NCBI GenBank assembly: GCA_032054765.1
Contig: DAMBSC010000009.1
Span: 1-64,000 of the forward strand
DNA from: DFXE01 sp032054765
Lineage (GTDB): Bacteria > Bacteroidota > Bacteroidia > Bacteroidales > Tannerellaceae
Reading direction: 5' to 3'
DNA length: 64,000 nucleotides
This document shows positions 36,150 through 45,211 of this stretch, piece after piece. Position 1 is the stretch's first letter, and each line of letters opens with the position of its first letter. The translations under genes and the position numbers were made by a program. The notes beneath the pieces are model-generated. The model saw only the letters and a program-made list of their open reading frames with translations. It did no database searches and was not told where the DNA came from.

Positions 36150-38149
36150 TTTTTCTTGTTTAAAAAATTGTCTACTGTTTTAAGCATTAAGTCTTCCTTA
36201 GGAATATAAGGGAGGGTTATATGATATGAGTCTTTATATGTATTATTAAAATCGACCGAAGTAATTATAGCATTATTATTTCTTGCCCAGGCACGACGTG
36301 CAACACCACCCATTACATCCCAAAGCATGGCTGTACGAAGTATTTCGTCTACTCGCTCGCTTCCATCAAGCAGCACACCAAAACCTCCATTTATAGCTTT
36401 TCCAATACCAACTCCACCCCCATTATGTAATGCTACTAAGCTCATACCTCGAGCGGCATTCCCCACGAAACATTGAACAGCCATATCGGCCATAATATTA
36501 CTCCCATCGTAAATATTGGACGTTTCTCTAAACGGAGAATCGGTTCCACTTACATCATGATGGTCACGACCTAGCATGATCGGCCCAACTTCGCCGTCAC
36601 GTACCATTTTATTAAAACGAAGAGCAATATTCATACGTCCTTCAGCATCCTGATAAAGAATACGGGCTTGAGTGCCAACTACCAGATTGTTTTTCTCAGC
36701 GTCACGTATCCAATTATAGTTATCCAGGTCTTGTCCTCTGCGAGTAGGATCTATACACTCCATAGCTGCATGATCTGTTTTTATAAGATCTTCATGATTC
36801 CCACTCAGGCATACCCATCGGAAAGGACCATATCCGTAATCAAATAGTTCAGGCCCCATAATATCTTCTACATAAGAAGGCCAGATAAAACCATCCTTTT
36901 CATCCACGCCGTTTCTGGATATTTCTTTTACTCCGGCATCATAGATCGATTTCATGAAGCAATTACCATAATCGAAAAAGTAAGTCCCTTGACTTACCAG
37001 TTTACTTATTACTTTAAAATGCCGCTGGAGTGTTTTATTAACTAAATCATTAAAAACATCTCTATTGTGAGTAAGTAAGCTTGTACGTTCATCAAAAGAA
37101 ATTCCAACAGGACAATAACCTCCTTCATATACAGCATGGCATGAAGTTTGGTCACTAAGTAAATCAATGTGAATATTATTTATTTCCGCATACTCCAATA
37201 AATCTACAACATTTCCATGATAAGCAACAGATATGGGTTCTTTCATTTCTTTTGCTTGATTCACTAACAGAAAAGCTTTTTCTAAATTATCCGTAACATG
37301 TTCTACCCAACCTTGCGCTAATCTGGTTTCTATACGTGACAGGTCTACTTCTGCAACAATACAAGCTGCTCCGGAAATTACGGCAGCTTTAGGTTGTGCT
37401 CCACTCATTCCTCCTAAACCGGATGAAACAAACAGACAACCTCTTAGATCTTTATCCTGGGATATACCTAACTTCAATCGTCCTGCATTCAATAATGTAT
37501 TATATGTTCCATGCACTATACCCTGTGGACCAATATACATCCACCCTCCAGCAGTCATCTGTCCGTAATTAGCAACACCCATTTGAGCTGCAATATGCCA
37601 ATCCTTTTGATTATCGAACATTCCTACCATCATAGAATTGGTAATAATAACCCTTGGAGCATCCGGTTTTGATTTAAACAATCCTAACGGATGACCAGAC
37701 TCAATAACAAGTGTTTGTTCATTTGTCATTACTTCCAGATATTGTTTTATTAGACAGTATTGCATCCAATTTTGGCACACTTGTCCTGTTTCTCCGTAGG
37801 TAACAAGTTCATAGGGGTAAAGTGCTATATCGAAACAAAGATTATTATCAATCATTACTTGAAAAGCTTTTCCTTCCAGGCAATTCCCTTTGTATTCCTG
37901 TACAGCCTTTGCTTTCAGATCACCTTCAGGACGATATCTGTACCCATAGATACGGCCATAAGTCAGTAGCTCCGTCATAAACTCAGGCGCTAACTCTTCG
38001 TGTAGTTCATCAGGAATATAACGAAGTGCATTTTTTAAAGCTATTATTGTTTGTGTAGGTGTTAAAGAGTAGCCACGATCAGGAGCACGACGAATACCGA
38101 GAACAAAAGAAGGATAATCCGGTAAAATATTACTAAGACCTATCACCAT
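36146..38149 (-). CDS. hutU: Urocanate hydratase
   Basis: Hydrates urocanate to imidazolone-5-propionate with a tightly bound NAD+. The product has 667 residues, about 100 more than the B. subtilis type and close to the animal UROC1 length. The core motif YGQMTAGGWMYIGPQGIV, a FVSSGLGGMSGAQPKA segment and the C-terminal LHNGGGVGIGKAINGGFG are clear. First gene of the operon, with a promoter about 85 bp upstream at 38232-38239 inside a palindrome. Confidence 0.95.
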   Translation of the reverse strand: MVIGLSNILPDYPSFVLGIRRAPDRGYSLTPTQTIIALKNALRYIPDELHEELAPEFMTELLTYGRIYGYRYRPEGDLKAKAVQEYKGNCLEGKAFQVMIDNNLCFDIALYPYELVTYGETGQVCQNWMQYCLIKQYLEVMTNEQTLVIESGHPLGLFKSKPDAPRVIITNSMMVGMFDNQKDWHIAAQMGVANYGQMTAGGWMYIGPQGIVHGTYNTLLNAGRLKLGISQDKDLRGCLFVSSGLGGMSGAQPKAAVISGAACIVAEVDLSRIETRLAQGWVEHVTDNLEKAFLLVNQAKEMKEPISVAYHGNVVDLLEYAEINNIHIDLLSDQTSCHAVYEGGYCPVGISFDERTSLLTHNRDVFNDLVNKTLQRHFKVISKLVSQGTYFFDYGNCFMKSIYDAGVKEISRNGVDEKDGFIWPSYVEDIMGPELFDYGYGPFRWVCLSGNHEDLIKTDHAAMECIDPTRRGQDLDNYNWIRDAEKNNLVVGTQARILYQDAEGRMNIALRFNKMVRDGEVGPIMLGRDHHDVSGTDSPFRETSNIYDGSNIMADMAVQCFVGNAARGMSLVALHNGGGVGIGKAINGGFGVLLDGSERVDEILRTAMLWDVMGGVARRAWARNNNAIITSVDFNNTYKDSYHITLPYIPKEDLMLKTVDNFLNKKK

Positions 38150-38231
38150 ACCTAATATGTTCTTTTATTTTACAAACTGTAAGCTATTATACTGGAAAAG
38201 GATTGCAATTTAGATATTTTAAGATAAATAT

Positions 38232-38251
38232 CAAACATACTAGGTATGTTT
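38232..38251 (-). promoter_or_regulatory. Predicted hut promoter with an embedded palindromic operator
   Basis: On the minus strand TATGTTTG (38232-38239) matches TAnnTTTG. It overlaps a palindrome of two 8-bp arms (AAACATAC at 38233-38240 and GTATGTTT at 38244-38251) around TAG. Such overlap is expected of a repressor site. The likely ligand, e.g. urocanate, is inferred only. Confidence 0.55.
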
Positions 38252-38270
38252 ATTAACATATTGTAAAAAC

Positions 38271-38301
38271 GAAAGCTACTCTTTAACCAAGAGTAGCTTT
38301 C
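38271..38301 (-). terminator. Intrinsic terminator of secDF
   Basis: A perfect 13-bp stem (GAAAGCTACTCTT and its complement) with a 5-base loop lies 28 bp after the secDF stop and is followed on the minus strand by GTTTTTAC. Confidence 0.85.
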
Positions 38302-38328
38302 TATAAATATTATAATATATAACCTATA

Positions 38329-41300
38329 TTACTTAGTTGCTATCGCAGTAGCTTTCTTACTCAGTTTTCTCTTCTGTATTTCATAAGCAATCGGAGTTGC
38401 AATAAATAACGTAGAATAAGTACCTACAGCAATACCTAACAGGATTGCAAAGGTGAAACTACGAATTGTACTACCTCCTAAGATGAATATACAAAGAACT
38501 ACAACCAAGGTAGAGAATGTTGTATTGAATGTACGTGACAACGTTGAATTCAACGCATCATTAATAACCTGGTATCGATCTCGTTTCGGGTATAATCCGA
38601 TTGTTTCACGGATACGGTCGAATACAACTACAGTATCATTGATTGAATAACCGATTACCGTAAGGATAGCCGCTATAAATGTCTGGTCGACTTCCATAGA
38701 GAACGGAAGTATCTTCCAAAGCATTGAGTAGAATGCGATAATACATAAGGTTGTTACAGCAACAGAAACAAATACGCCGACAGAGAATGCTACATCGCGG
38801 AAACGGATCAATATATAAAGCGCCATACAGATCATCGCGAATATAACAGCAAGGATTGCCGCATTCTTGATATCGTCAGCCATACTTGGACCTACTTTCT
38901 GTGAACTCTGTATATAATCTCCTGAGAATTGCTCTAAAGTAGTGCCTTGTGCCAATAGCGGTTTCAGTCCTTCATACATTCTGGATTCGATTTCCTGATC
39001 TACATTAGGATCTGTATCAGCAATCTTGTAGTTTGTTGAAATACGCACCTGATTTGCAGTACCGATAGTAATAACACTTACTGCTCCGTCTAACTGTTCA
39101 TCCAGCATATTACGAACTTCTTCTGTATTTACATCTTGGTTGAAACGAACAATATAGTTACGTCCACCGGTAAAGTCAATACCATTATTCAGACCTATAG
39201 TTGCCATGGAAATACCACCAAGAACAATTATAACTAATGGGATTAGGTAACCAATCTTACGCATTCCAAGGAAATTGATCTTAGGATCCGTCAACAAGTC
39301 TTTACTTACAGAAGTAGTGAATGTTACATTCTTTATTTTGTCTTTAGCCAATAAAGCTTCATAAACAATACGTGTTAGGAATACAGCTGTAAGGAATGAA
39401 GCACACAAACCAATGATCAATGTTGTAGCAAAACCACGAATAGGTCCTGTTCCGAAATAGAATAACACGATACCGGTAATAATAGAAGTTAAGTTCGCAT
39501 CAAAGATGGCAGAGAACGCGTTACTATAACCGTCGGATACGGCTTTGGCCATTCCTTTACCTGACCGGAGTTCTTCTTTTATACGTTCATAGATCAATAC
39601 ATTCGCATCGACCGCCATACCCAGCGTCAATACCATACCCGCAATACCCGGTAAGGTTAGTACCGCCTGGAATGAGGCAAGAATACCCATTGTAAAGAAG
39701 ATATTCAATACTAACGCACCATTAGCAATCATACCCGGAATGATACCGTACATGATACACATATACGCCATCAACAATATCAATGCAAGAATAAAAGAAA
39801 TAGCACCTGCAGTAATAGCTTCCTGACCTAATGAAGGACCAACAACGTCTTCCTGTACGATATTAATAGAAGCCGCCATTTTACCTGACTTCAATACGTT
39901 AGCTAAGTCCTTTGCTTCTTCCGGTGTAAATCCTCCTGTAATTTGCGAACGACCTCCGGTAATCTCATCATTTACACGAGGAGCTGAATACACCAGATCA
40001 TCCAGTACAATAGCAATAGATTTCCCTATATTTTCTTTTGTCAGACGTGCCCATGATTTAGCGCCTTCAGCATTCATCGACATACTAACTTGTTGCTCGC
40101 TACGACCCGGAGTTTGTGAGAAGTCAGCTACAGCATCAGTAATTACATCACCACCTAACGCAGGTGTTCCATCACGGTTGGTAACCTTGATAGCATACAG
40201 ATAGTAGAAGTTTTCCTGTTCGTCAATAGCTTTTACACCCCATTTCAAGGAAAGGTTACGAGGTAATATATCTTTTACCTGACGCATGTTCAGGTATTCG
40301 TCGATTTTTGCCATATCTCTTGAATGAGCAACACCAACTACCGGTCCCGGAACTAATTGTCCCTGATATTGGTTAATTTGCAGAAGTGCGAACAACGGAT
40401 GTTCCTTTGCAAATTCTTCCATTGACTGAGTAGTCTGTGCATCGGCTCCTTCACCGGTGATCTGGGCCAACAGGGAGTCAGTATCGTTGGTTTCTATAGA
40501 TGATTCATTAGACTCTGCAGGTTGAGTTGATTCTGTCAATTCAGTTGATTGAGTTGGTTCAGTCGATTCACTTGAAGAAGACTGCATGGATGCCAGTAAA
40601 TTATCAACTTGTATTAATTGTTGATAAACTTCTGTCAAATCATAAGTTTCCCAAAATTCAAGATTTGCGCTTCCCTGAAGCAATTTACGAACACGCTCCG
40701 GCTCTTTTACACCCGGAAGTTCAACCAAGATACGACCGGCTGTTTCCAAACGTTGAATATTTGGAGAAACCACACCAAAACGGTCGATACGTGTACGTAA
40801 TACGTTAAATGAATTATCTATAGCACTGGCTGATTCGCTCTTCAAAACAGCAACAACCTGTGCATCTGTACTTTGTGGAGTAATTTTATCTTTTAATTCA
40901 AATGTGCTGAATATAGCAGAAAGACGAGCACCCGGATCAAGTTTCTGATACTCTTCAGCAAACAAATCAATAAAATCTCTGTTACTGCTTGCCTGACGGG
41001 CATAAGCCAAATCTAGTGCTTTGTTGAAGTTTGGATCCTGATTGTTATTGGAAAGTGAACGAATCACGTCAGGAACATTTAATTCCAAAACTACGTTCAT
41101 ACCTCCCTTTAAGTCAAGACCTAAAGTTACTTCCATTTCACGGCATTGTTTTAGGGTATACCCTAACCAAACCTTTTGGGTAGACATAGAGTCCAAATAA
41201 GCACTCTCTTTCAATGGGTCTCCACCTGCATACTCAGCGGCTTTCTTATTATAGTGTGATGTTACAAAAGAGAACGACAAGTAGAATATACATACAAGCG

Positions 41301-41343
41301 TAAGTAACACCGCGAAGACCTTTACAAATCCTTTGTTTTGCAT
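38329..41343 (-). CDS. secDF: Protein translocase subunit SecDF (fused)
   Basis: SecDF uses the proton gradient to help pull exported proteins through SecYEG. The 1004-residue product is a natural fusion of SecD and SecF. Each half has six predicted membrane segments and a large periplasmic domain. The SecD half shows GLDLKGGMNVVLELNVP early, the P1 region around LETAGRILVELPGVKEPERV and a TM block with GMAVDANVLIYERIKEELRSG. The SecF half shows GIDFTGGRNYIVRF and a TM block with GYSINDTVVVFDRIRE. A low-complexity Thr/Glu/Ser linker (about 40 residues) sits inside the SecD domain. ATG 41343 begins a clear first membrane segment; the longer frame is not supported. Confidence 0.96.
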   Translation of the reverse strand: MQNKGFVKVFAVLLTLVCIFYLSFSFVTSHYNKKAAEYAGGDPLKESAYLDSMSTQKVWLGYTLKQCREMEVTLGLDLKGGMNVVLELNVPDVIRSLSNNNQDPNFNKALDLAYARQASSNRDFIDLFAEEYQKLDPGARLSAIFSTFELKDKITPQSTDAQVVAVLKSESASAIDNSFNVLRTRIDRFGVVSPNIQRLETAGRILVELPGVKEPERVRKLLQGSANLEFWETYDLTEVYQQLIQVDNLLASMQSSSSESTEPTQSTELTESTQPAESNESSIETNDTDSLLAQITGEGADAQTTQSMEEFAKEHPLFALLQINQYQGQLVPGPVVGVAHSRDMAKIDEYLNMRQVKDILPRNLSLKWGVKAIDEQENFYYLYAIKVTNRDGTPALGGDVITDAVADFSQTPGRSEQQVSMSMNAEGAKSWARLTKENIGKSIAIVLDDLVYSAPRVNDEITGGRSQITGGFTPEEAKDLANVLKSGKMAASINIVQEDVVGPSLGQEAITAGAISFILALILLMAYMCIMYGIIPGMIANGALVLNIFFTMGILASFQAVLTLPGIAGMVLTLGMAVDANVLIYERIKEELRSGKGMAKAVSDGYSNAFSAIFDANLTSIITGIVLFYFGTGPIRGFATTLIIGLCASFLTAVFLTRIVYEALLAKDKIKNVTFTTSVSKDLLTDPKINFLGMRKIGYLIPLVIIVLGGISMATIGLNNGIDFTGGRNYIVRFNQDVNTEEVRNMLDEQLDGAVSVITIGTANQVRISTNYKIADTDPNVDQEIESRMYEGLKPLLAQGTTLEQFSGDYIQSSQKVGPSMADDIKNAAILAVIFAMICMALYILIRFRDVAFSVGVFVSVAVTTLCIIAFYSMLWKILPFSMEVDQTFIAAILTVIGYSINDTVVVFDRIRETIGLYPKRDRYQVINDALNSTLSRTFNTTFSTLVVVLCIFILGGSTIRSFTFAILLGIAVGTYSTLFIATPIAYEIQKRKLSKKATAIATK

Positions 41344-41399
41344 TTGAATCTTATAATTTATATTGTTACATTTATTTATTATTGTTTTTTCACAGGGTG

Positions 41400-41407
41400 C
41401 AAATATA
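41400..41407 (-). promoter_or_regulatory. Predicted -7 box of secDF promoter (TATATTTG)
   Basis: TAnnTTTG match on the minus strand, 56 bp before the secDF ATG at 41343. Confidence 0.65.
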
Positions 41408-41542
41408 GAGTTTTTTTCTTTCCCAAAGATTAAATCCAATAAGAAACTGTCTAATTTTCACATTTTAATTTGGTTAAAGGCAAGGAACAGGGCAACTTTA
41501 TCTATATTTTGATGCGTCTGTCCTAAAAATAAATTTAAAAAT

Positions 41543-41573
41543 GTTGTTAATCAAAAAGTAATATTTATCTTTG
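41543..41573 (+). promoter_or_regulatory. Predicted rpsO promoter (-33 GTTG, -7 TATCTTTG)
   Basis: TATCTTTG at 41566-41573 with a GTTG at 41543-41546 exactly 19 bp upstream, the usual spacing of Bacteroidetes sigma-A promoters. Start codon is 45 bp downstream. Confidence 0.75.
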
Positions 41574-41617
41574 CAACCGCTTAGATAATATGGTATTAAT
41601 TTATTTAAAGTAACAAC

Positions 41618-41893
41618 ATGTATTTAGATTCAGAAAAGAAAAAAGAGTTATTTGAAAAGCACGGTATCGCTAAAAGTACGACTGACACAGGTTCAGCTGA
41701 AAGCCAGATTGCATTATTTACATACCGTATCTCGCACTTGACAGAGCATCTTAAAAAGAATCATAAAGATTACAGCACCGAAAGGTCTCTTAAGATGTTA
41801 GTAGGTAAGCGTCGTCGTTTGCTGGACTACCTGATCAAAAAAGATATCACAAGATATCGTGCGATCATCAAAGAACTTGGAATCAGAAAGTAA
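41618..41893 (+). CDS. rpsO: 30S ribosomal protein S15
   Basis: Binds 16S rRNA early in 30S assembly and forms a bridge to 50S. The 91-residue product has the four-helix S15 fold motifs: TGSAESQIALFTYRISHLTEHLKKNHKDYSTERSL and the core GKRRRLLDYLIKKDITRYRAIIKELGIRK. It is monocistronic, with its own promoter and a terminator at 41916-41957. The 45-base leader between promoter and ATG could host S15 autoregulation, but I could not define it. Confidence 0.98.
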   Translation: MYLDSEKKKELFEKHGIAKSTTDTGSAESQIALFTYRISHLTEHLKKNHKDYSTERSLKMLVGKRRRLLDYLIKKDITRYRAIIKELGIRK

Positions 41894-41915
41894 ATTACTT
41901 TTTAGGAATAAGTTT

Positions 41916-41957
41916 AACTCCTGTTTGGATATATTCCAGGCGGGAGTTTTTTATTTT
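41916..41957 (+). terminator. Intrinsic terminator of rpsO
   Basis: AACTCC pairs with GGAGTT (41943-41948) with more internal pairs, followed by TTTTATTTT. Lies 22 bp after the rpsO stop and immediately before array 4. Confidence 0.8.
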
Positions 41958-42037
41958 CGACGGATAGAAACAAAAGTTTCACTTAGAAGAAACACTTGTT
42001 TCTTCAGGGAGAAACTTTTGTTTCACGCAGGTGAAAC
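41954..42037. repeat. Palindrome array 4, four units with 22-bp period
   Basis: Same architecture with GTTTC/GAAAC-type arms. Centres lie at 41962.5, 41984.5, 42006.5 and 42028.5, with N4 centres CGGA, TTAG, CAGG and GCAG. Linkers are AAAA, ACTT and TTTT, and the linker-centred sequences (e.g. GAAACTTTTGTTTC) are palindromic too. The last unit lies directly upstream of the promoter at 42044. Confidence 0.85.
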
Positions 42038-42043
42038 TTTTCT

Positions 42044-42051
42044 TATCTTTG
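42044..42051 (+). promoter_or_regulatory. Predicted -7 box of S37 peptidase promoter (TATCTTTG)
   Basis: TAnnTTTG match, 38 bp before the start at 42090. A TTTG at 42017-42020, inside array 4, lies 23 bp upstream, slightly longer than usual spacing. Confidence 0.65.
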
Positions 42052-42089
42052 TTTGTGTATTTTCTTGATTTATGTAAAGAATTGATCTG

Positions 42090-43376
42090 ATGAAACATAT
42101 TGGCAGCATCTGTTTATTATTGCTATTTTCTATATCGGTTGTTTTTGCCGGTAACGGAGAGTTATTTGAAAGATTACAGCAATTAAATAATATCAGCGAT
42201 ATTGAATCGCTTAACTCAAATCACTACACAGAAAAGTATGTGGTAAAGATTTCACAGCCGCTGGACCATAAGCAACCGGAAATCGGTTCGTTTACCCAGC
42301 GTGTTATAATCAGCCATGTCGGCTTCGACTGTCCAACGGTTATCGTGACAGAGGGATACGGCGGCGCGTATGCCATGAATCCCCGTTACCAGGAAGAGCT
42401 TTCAAAGCTGTTAGGAGCGAATGTCGTATTCGTGGAACATAGATATTTCCTGGAATCCACTCCGGAACCTCTCAATTGGGATTATCTTACTGCTGAAAAT
42501 TCTGCGTATGATTTACATAATGTGACGACAACCTTTAAGCAGGTATATGCAGGCAAATGGATCAGTACGGGAATCAGTAAAGGCGGACAAACAACCATGA
42601 TCTACCGTTCTTATTTCCCTGACGATGTAGACTTCTCCGTTCCTTATGTTGCGCCGCTGAACCGGGCAGTTGAAGACGAAAGACAGGAAGTTTTCCTTAA
42701 AAAAGTCGGTACCAAGAAAGAACGTAAACAGATAAAGAACTTCCAACTTGAAGTATTGAAACGTAAAGCAACCTTACTCCCTATTATGGAAAGATATTGC
42801 AATGAAAAGAACATGACGTTTCGCATCCCTTTAACTGAAGTGTTTGATTATTGTGTACTGGAATATTCATTTGCTTTATGGCAATGGGGTACACCTGTTA
42901 CTACCATCCCCCATCTTGATTCTGACGATAAAATGTTGTTCGACCATTTAATAGATATCAGCGGGCCGGATTATTTCTCTGAAGGCCAACCAACCGCTTC
43001 TTTCTTTGTGCAGGCGGCTAAAGAATTGGGCTATTATGGTTATGACGTAAAACCTTTTAAAAAGTACCTGTCCATTACAGACAGTAAAGGATATCTGCAT
43101 AAGATCATGCTGCCGGAGAATTCCGGGGAGATAGATTTCTCACCGGCATTATATCATAAAGTATATGACTTTCTGAAAGAAAACGACCCGAAGATGATCT
43201 TTATTTATGGAGAAGTAGATCCCTGGAGCGCTACCCGTGTGCCCATATTCAAAAAGAAGGTAAACCAACAGATATACATTCAACCCGGTGGAAGCCACCG
43301 TGCCCGCATCAGCAATATGCCCGATAATATGAAGGAAAAGATTCTTAAACAGATCGATACCTGGCTGAGTGATTAG
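42090..43376 (+). CDS. S37-family serine tripeptidyl aminopeptidase (PS-10)
   Basis: An exported serine peptidase, known in Streptomyces as removing tripeptides from N-termini. The 428-residue product has a signal peptide (about residues 1-20, ending ISVVFAG). The fold is alpha/beta hydrolase with the oxyanion region TEGYGGAYAM, nucleophile S163 in G161-I-S-K-G-G166, D377 in YGEVDPWSATRVP and H403 in PGGSHRARI. It is 8 bp before an ECF sigma gene on the same strand, although the two need not be functionally linked. No sorting domain for type IX secretion is visible at its C-terminus. Confidence 0.85.
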   Translation: MKHIGSICLLLLFSISVVFAGNGELFERLQQLNNISDIESLNSNHYTEKYVVKISQPLDHKQPEIGSFTQRVIISHVGFDCPTVIVTEGYGGAYAMNPRYQEELSKLLGANVVFVEHRYFLESTPEPLNWDYLTAENSAYDLHNVTTTFKQVYAGKWISTGISKGGQTTMIYRSYFPDDVDFSVPYVAPLNRAVEDERQEVFLKKVGTKKERKQIKNFQLEVLKRKATLLPIMERYCNEKNMTFRIPLTEVFDYCVLEYSFALWQWGTPVTTIPHLDSDDKMLFDHLIDISGPDYFSEGQPTASFFVQAAKELGYYGYDVKPFKKYLSITDSKGYLHKIMLPENSGEIDFSPALYHKVYDFLKENDPKMIFIYGEVDPWSATRVPIFKKKVNQQIYIQPGGSHRARISNMPDNMKEKILKQIDTWLSD

Positions 43377-43384
43377 TTGTATTA

Positions 43385-43981
43385 ATGAAACCATACATGA
43401 CTAACGATAATAACAAACAACAATTACTATTTCTTGAAGCCCTTTTCAAAAGATATTATAAACCTTTACGGTCTTATGCATTCAGGTTTGTGAATAATAA
43501 AGATCTATCAGAGGATATAGTGCAGGATGTGTTTTTTGAATTGTGGAATAAAAAGGAGTACATACGTTTTGAAGAGGAAAACTCCGTAAAATCATATTTA
43601 TTCAAATCCGTTTTTAACCGTTCTGTTAATATCCTTAATTCTGGTTATTTAAAGGATAGCCTACCCTTGGAAGAAACTTCGGAAAGTCAAATCATAGAAC
43701 ACTATTTAGTACATCATTTAGAAAACCAAGAGCGATCTTTACTTTTGAAAGAACTGAAAATTGAAATAGCAGAGTTTGTCGATATGTTACCTCCTCAATG
43801 CAAAAAAATATTTATTCTCAGCCGGACCCATAATTTAAAGAATAAAGAGATCGCAGAGAAACTAGGTATAAGTATAAAAGCTGTTGAAAAGCAAATAACT
43901 AAAGCTGTTACCGAATTACGAAAACACCTACTAAAAAAAGATTTACTATTCATCCTCTACCTTTTCCATCAGATATTTTAA
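43385..43981 (+). CDS. ECF RNA polymerase sigma factor (sigma-70 family)
   Basis: An extracytoplasmic-function sigma factor that is expected to direct transcription of the downstream PUL genes. The 198-residue product has region 2 (FKRYYKPLRSYAFRFVNNKDLSEDIVQDVFFELWNKK) and region 4 (LPPQCKKIFILSRTHNLKNKEIAEKLGISIKAVEKQITKAV). Start ATG 43385 fits; a second ATG at 43397 is also possible. It is followed by FecR (75 bp later) and SusC, the standard Bacteroidetes order, in which the STN domain of the SusC receptor signals through FecR to free the sigma factor. Confidence 0.93.
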   Translation: MKPYMTNDNNKQQLLFLEALFKRYYKPLRSYAFRFVNNKDLSEDIVQDVFFELWNKKEYIRFEEENSVKSYLFKSVFNRSVNILNSGYLKDSLPLEETSESQIIEHYLVHHLENQERSLLLKELKIEIAEFVDMLPPQCKKIFILSRTHNLKNKEIAEKLGISIKAVEKQITKAVTELRKHLLKKDLLFILYLFHQIF

Positions 43982-44056
43982 ATTATTATCGAAAAAAATG
44001 AAATAAGAAGGTAGGGTATTCCTTTCTTTTATTGTATTACTAATAACACACAAGAA

Positions 44057-45055
44057 ATGGAGAATAAAATAATACATGAAATAATAATCCTTCGTTATTT
44101 GGATGGCTCAGCTTCATCCGAAGAAAAAAAAATACTTTTACAATGGTTGGATGAATCGAAGGAAAATTTGAATGATTTTAATACTATTCATGACTTATGG
44201 TTATCTTGTGATAACGCTTTAGGTGATGATATAGAAATAAACAATGCATTAAAAAAATTAAAAAACCGGATACTATTCAGTGATCTTAATCAGTATCAGC
44301 CTCACCAACATCAAAGAAAAATTATCGGTTGGCCTCATGTTGCAGCTATTATCTTAGTATTATTGGGTATGACATACTGGCTTACTGATATATTGAGTCC
44401 AGAAGATACTATTCAGAATCATTTGATAACTGCTAAAGGAAGTAAAGGTAGATTTATATTACCTGATAGCTCTATCGTATGGTTAAATTCAGAAAGTAAG
44501 CTAACTTATCCAGAAAAGTTTGTAGGTAACAAACGATTTGTCGAACTTGAAGGTGAAGGATTTTTTGATGTAAAACATAACAAAGAAAAACCATTTATTG
44601 TAAAATCAGGGGATTTGGATGTAGAAGTTTTAGGAACAGCATTTGATATATCTTCTTATTATTCAAAAAATACAATAGATATTGTATTAGTAAAAGGCAG
44701 TGTAAAAGTCATTTCGGAGAAAACAGGGAAAACTATGATAATGAAGCCTGATGAGATACTGGAATATTCAAAAGACAGTAAAAATATTCATATAAAGAAT
44801 ACAAAATCTCTTTTACATGTGGATTGGATTAAAGAACAATTAGTGTTTGATAATACAAGTTTATCTGATATAATTATCAGCATTGAAGGATGGTTCAATA
44901 TATCCATTCGCTGTCCGGAAAAATTTGCAAGTCAGACACGTATGTCATTTACGATAAAAGGAGAAAATATACATGAGATTCTTAATGCTATGAGTCTTAT
45001 TATACCTATCCATTACACAATAGAAAATGACGTGGTAACAATTATTCCTAAATAA
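44057..45055 (+). CDS. FecR-family anti-sigma factor
   Basis: An inner-membrane anti-sigma factor that holds the ECF sigma and responds to a signal from the SusC STN domain. The 332-residue product has an N-terminal cytosolic sigma-binding part, a membrane segment near residues 95-115 (WPHVAAIILVLLGMTYWLTDI), a periplasmic FecR domain (SSIVWLNSESKLTYPEKF, VLGTAFDIS, SGKVxVI-like KGSVKVISEKT) and the C-terminal DUF4974-like part. Located between the sigma gene and susC. Confidence 0.92.
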   Translation: MENKIIHEIIILRYLDGSASSEEKKILLQWLDESKENLNDFNTIHDLWLSCDNALGDDIEINNALKKLKNRILFSDLNQYQPHQHQRKIIGWPHVAAIILVLLGMTYWLTDILSPEDTIQNHLITAKGSKGRFILPDSSIVWLNSESKLTYPEKFVGNKRFVELEGEGFFDVKHNKEKPFIVKSGDLDVEVLGTAFDISSYYSKNTIDIVLVKGSVKVISEKTGKTMIMKPDEILEYSKDSKNIHIKNTKSLLHVDWIKEQLVFDNTSLSDIIISIEGWFNISIRCPEKFASQTRMSFTIKGENIHEILNAMSLIIPIHYTIENDVVTIIPK

Positions 45056-45110
45056 TCAATTATTAACTTAAAAACTGAATGCGTATGAAAATATAAAACA
45101 CTTAAAAGAA

Positions 45111-45136
45111 TAAGCAGATGCGGTAACATCTGCTTA
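45111..45136. promoter_or_regulatory. Hairpin between FecR and susC
   Basis: TAAGCAGATG/CATCTGCTTA makes a perfect 10-bp stem with a 6-base loop. No T-run follows, so it may be an mRNA processing or stability element in the leader of susC, rather than a terminator. Confidence 0.5.
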
Positions 45137-45211
45137 TAAATGATTTAATTAAACAATCACATCTCCTGGCAGAGAATGAGATTATGTCTAATCTTAAATC
45201 CGTGTAAATAT

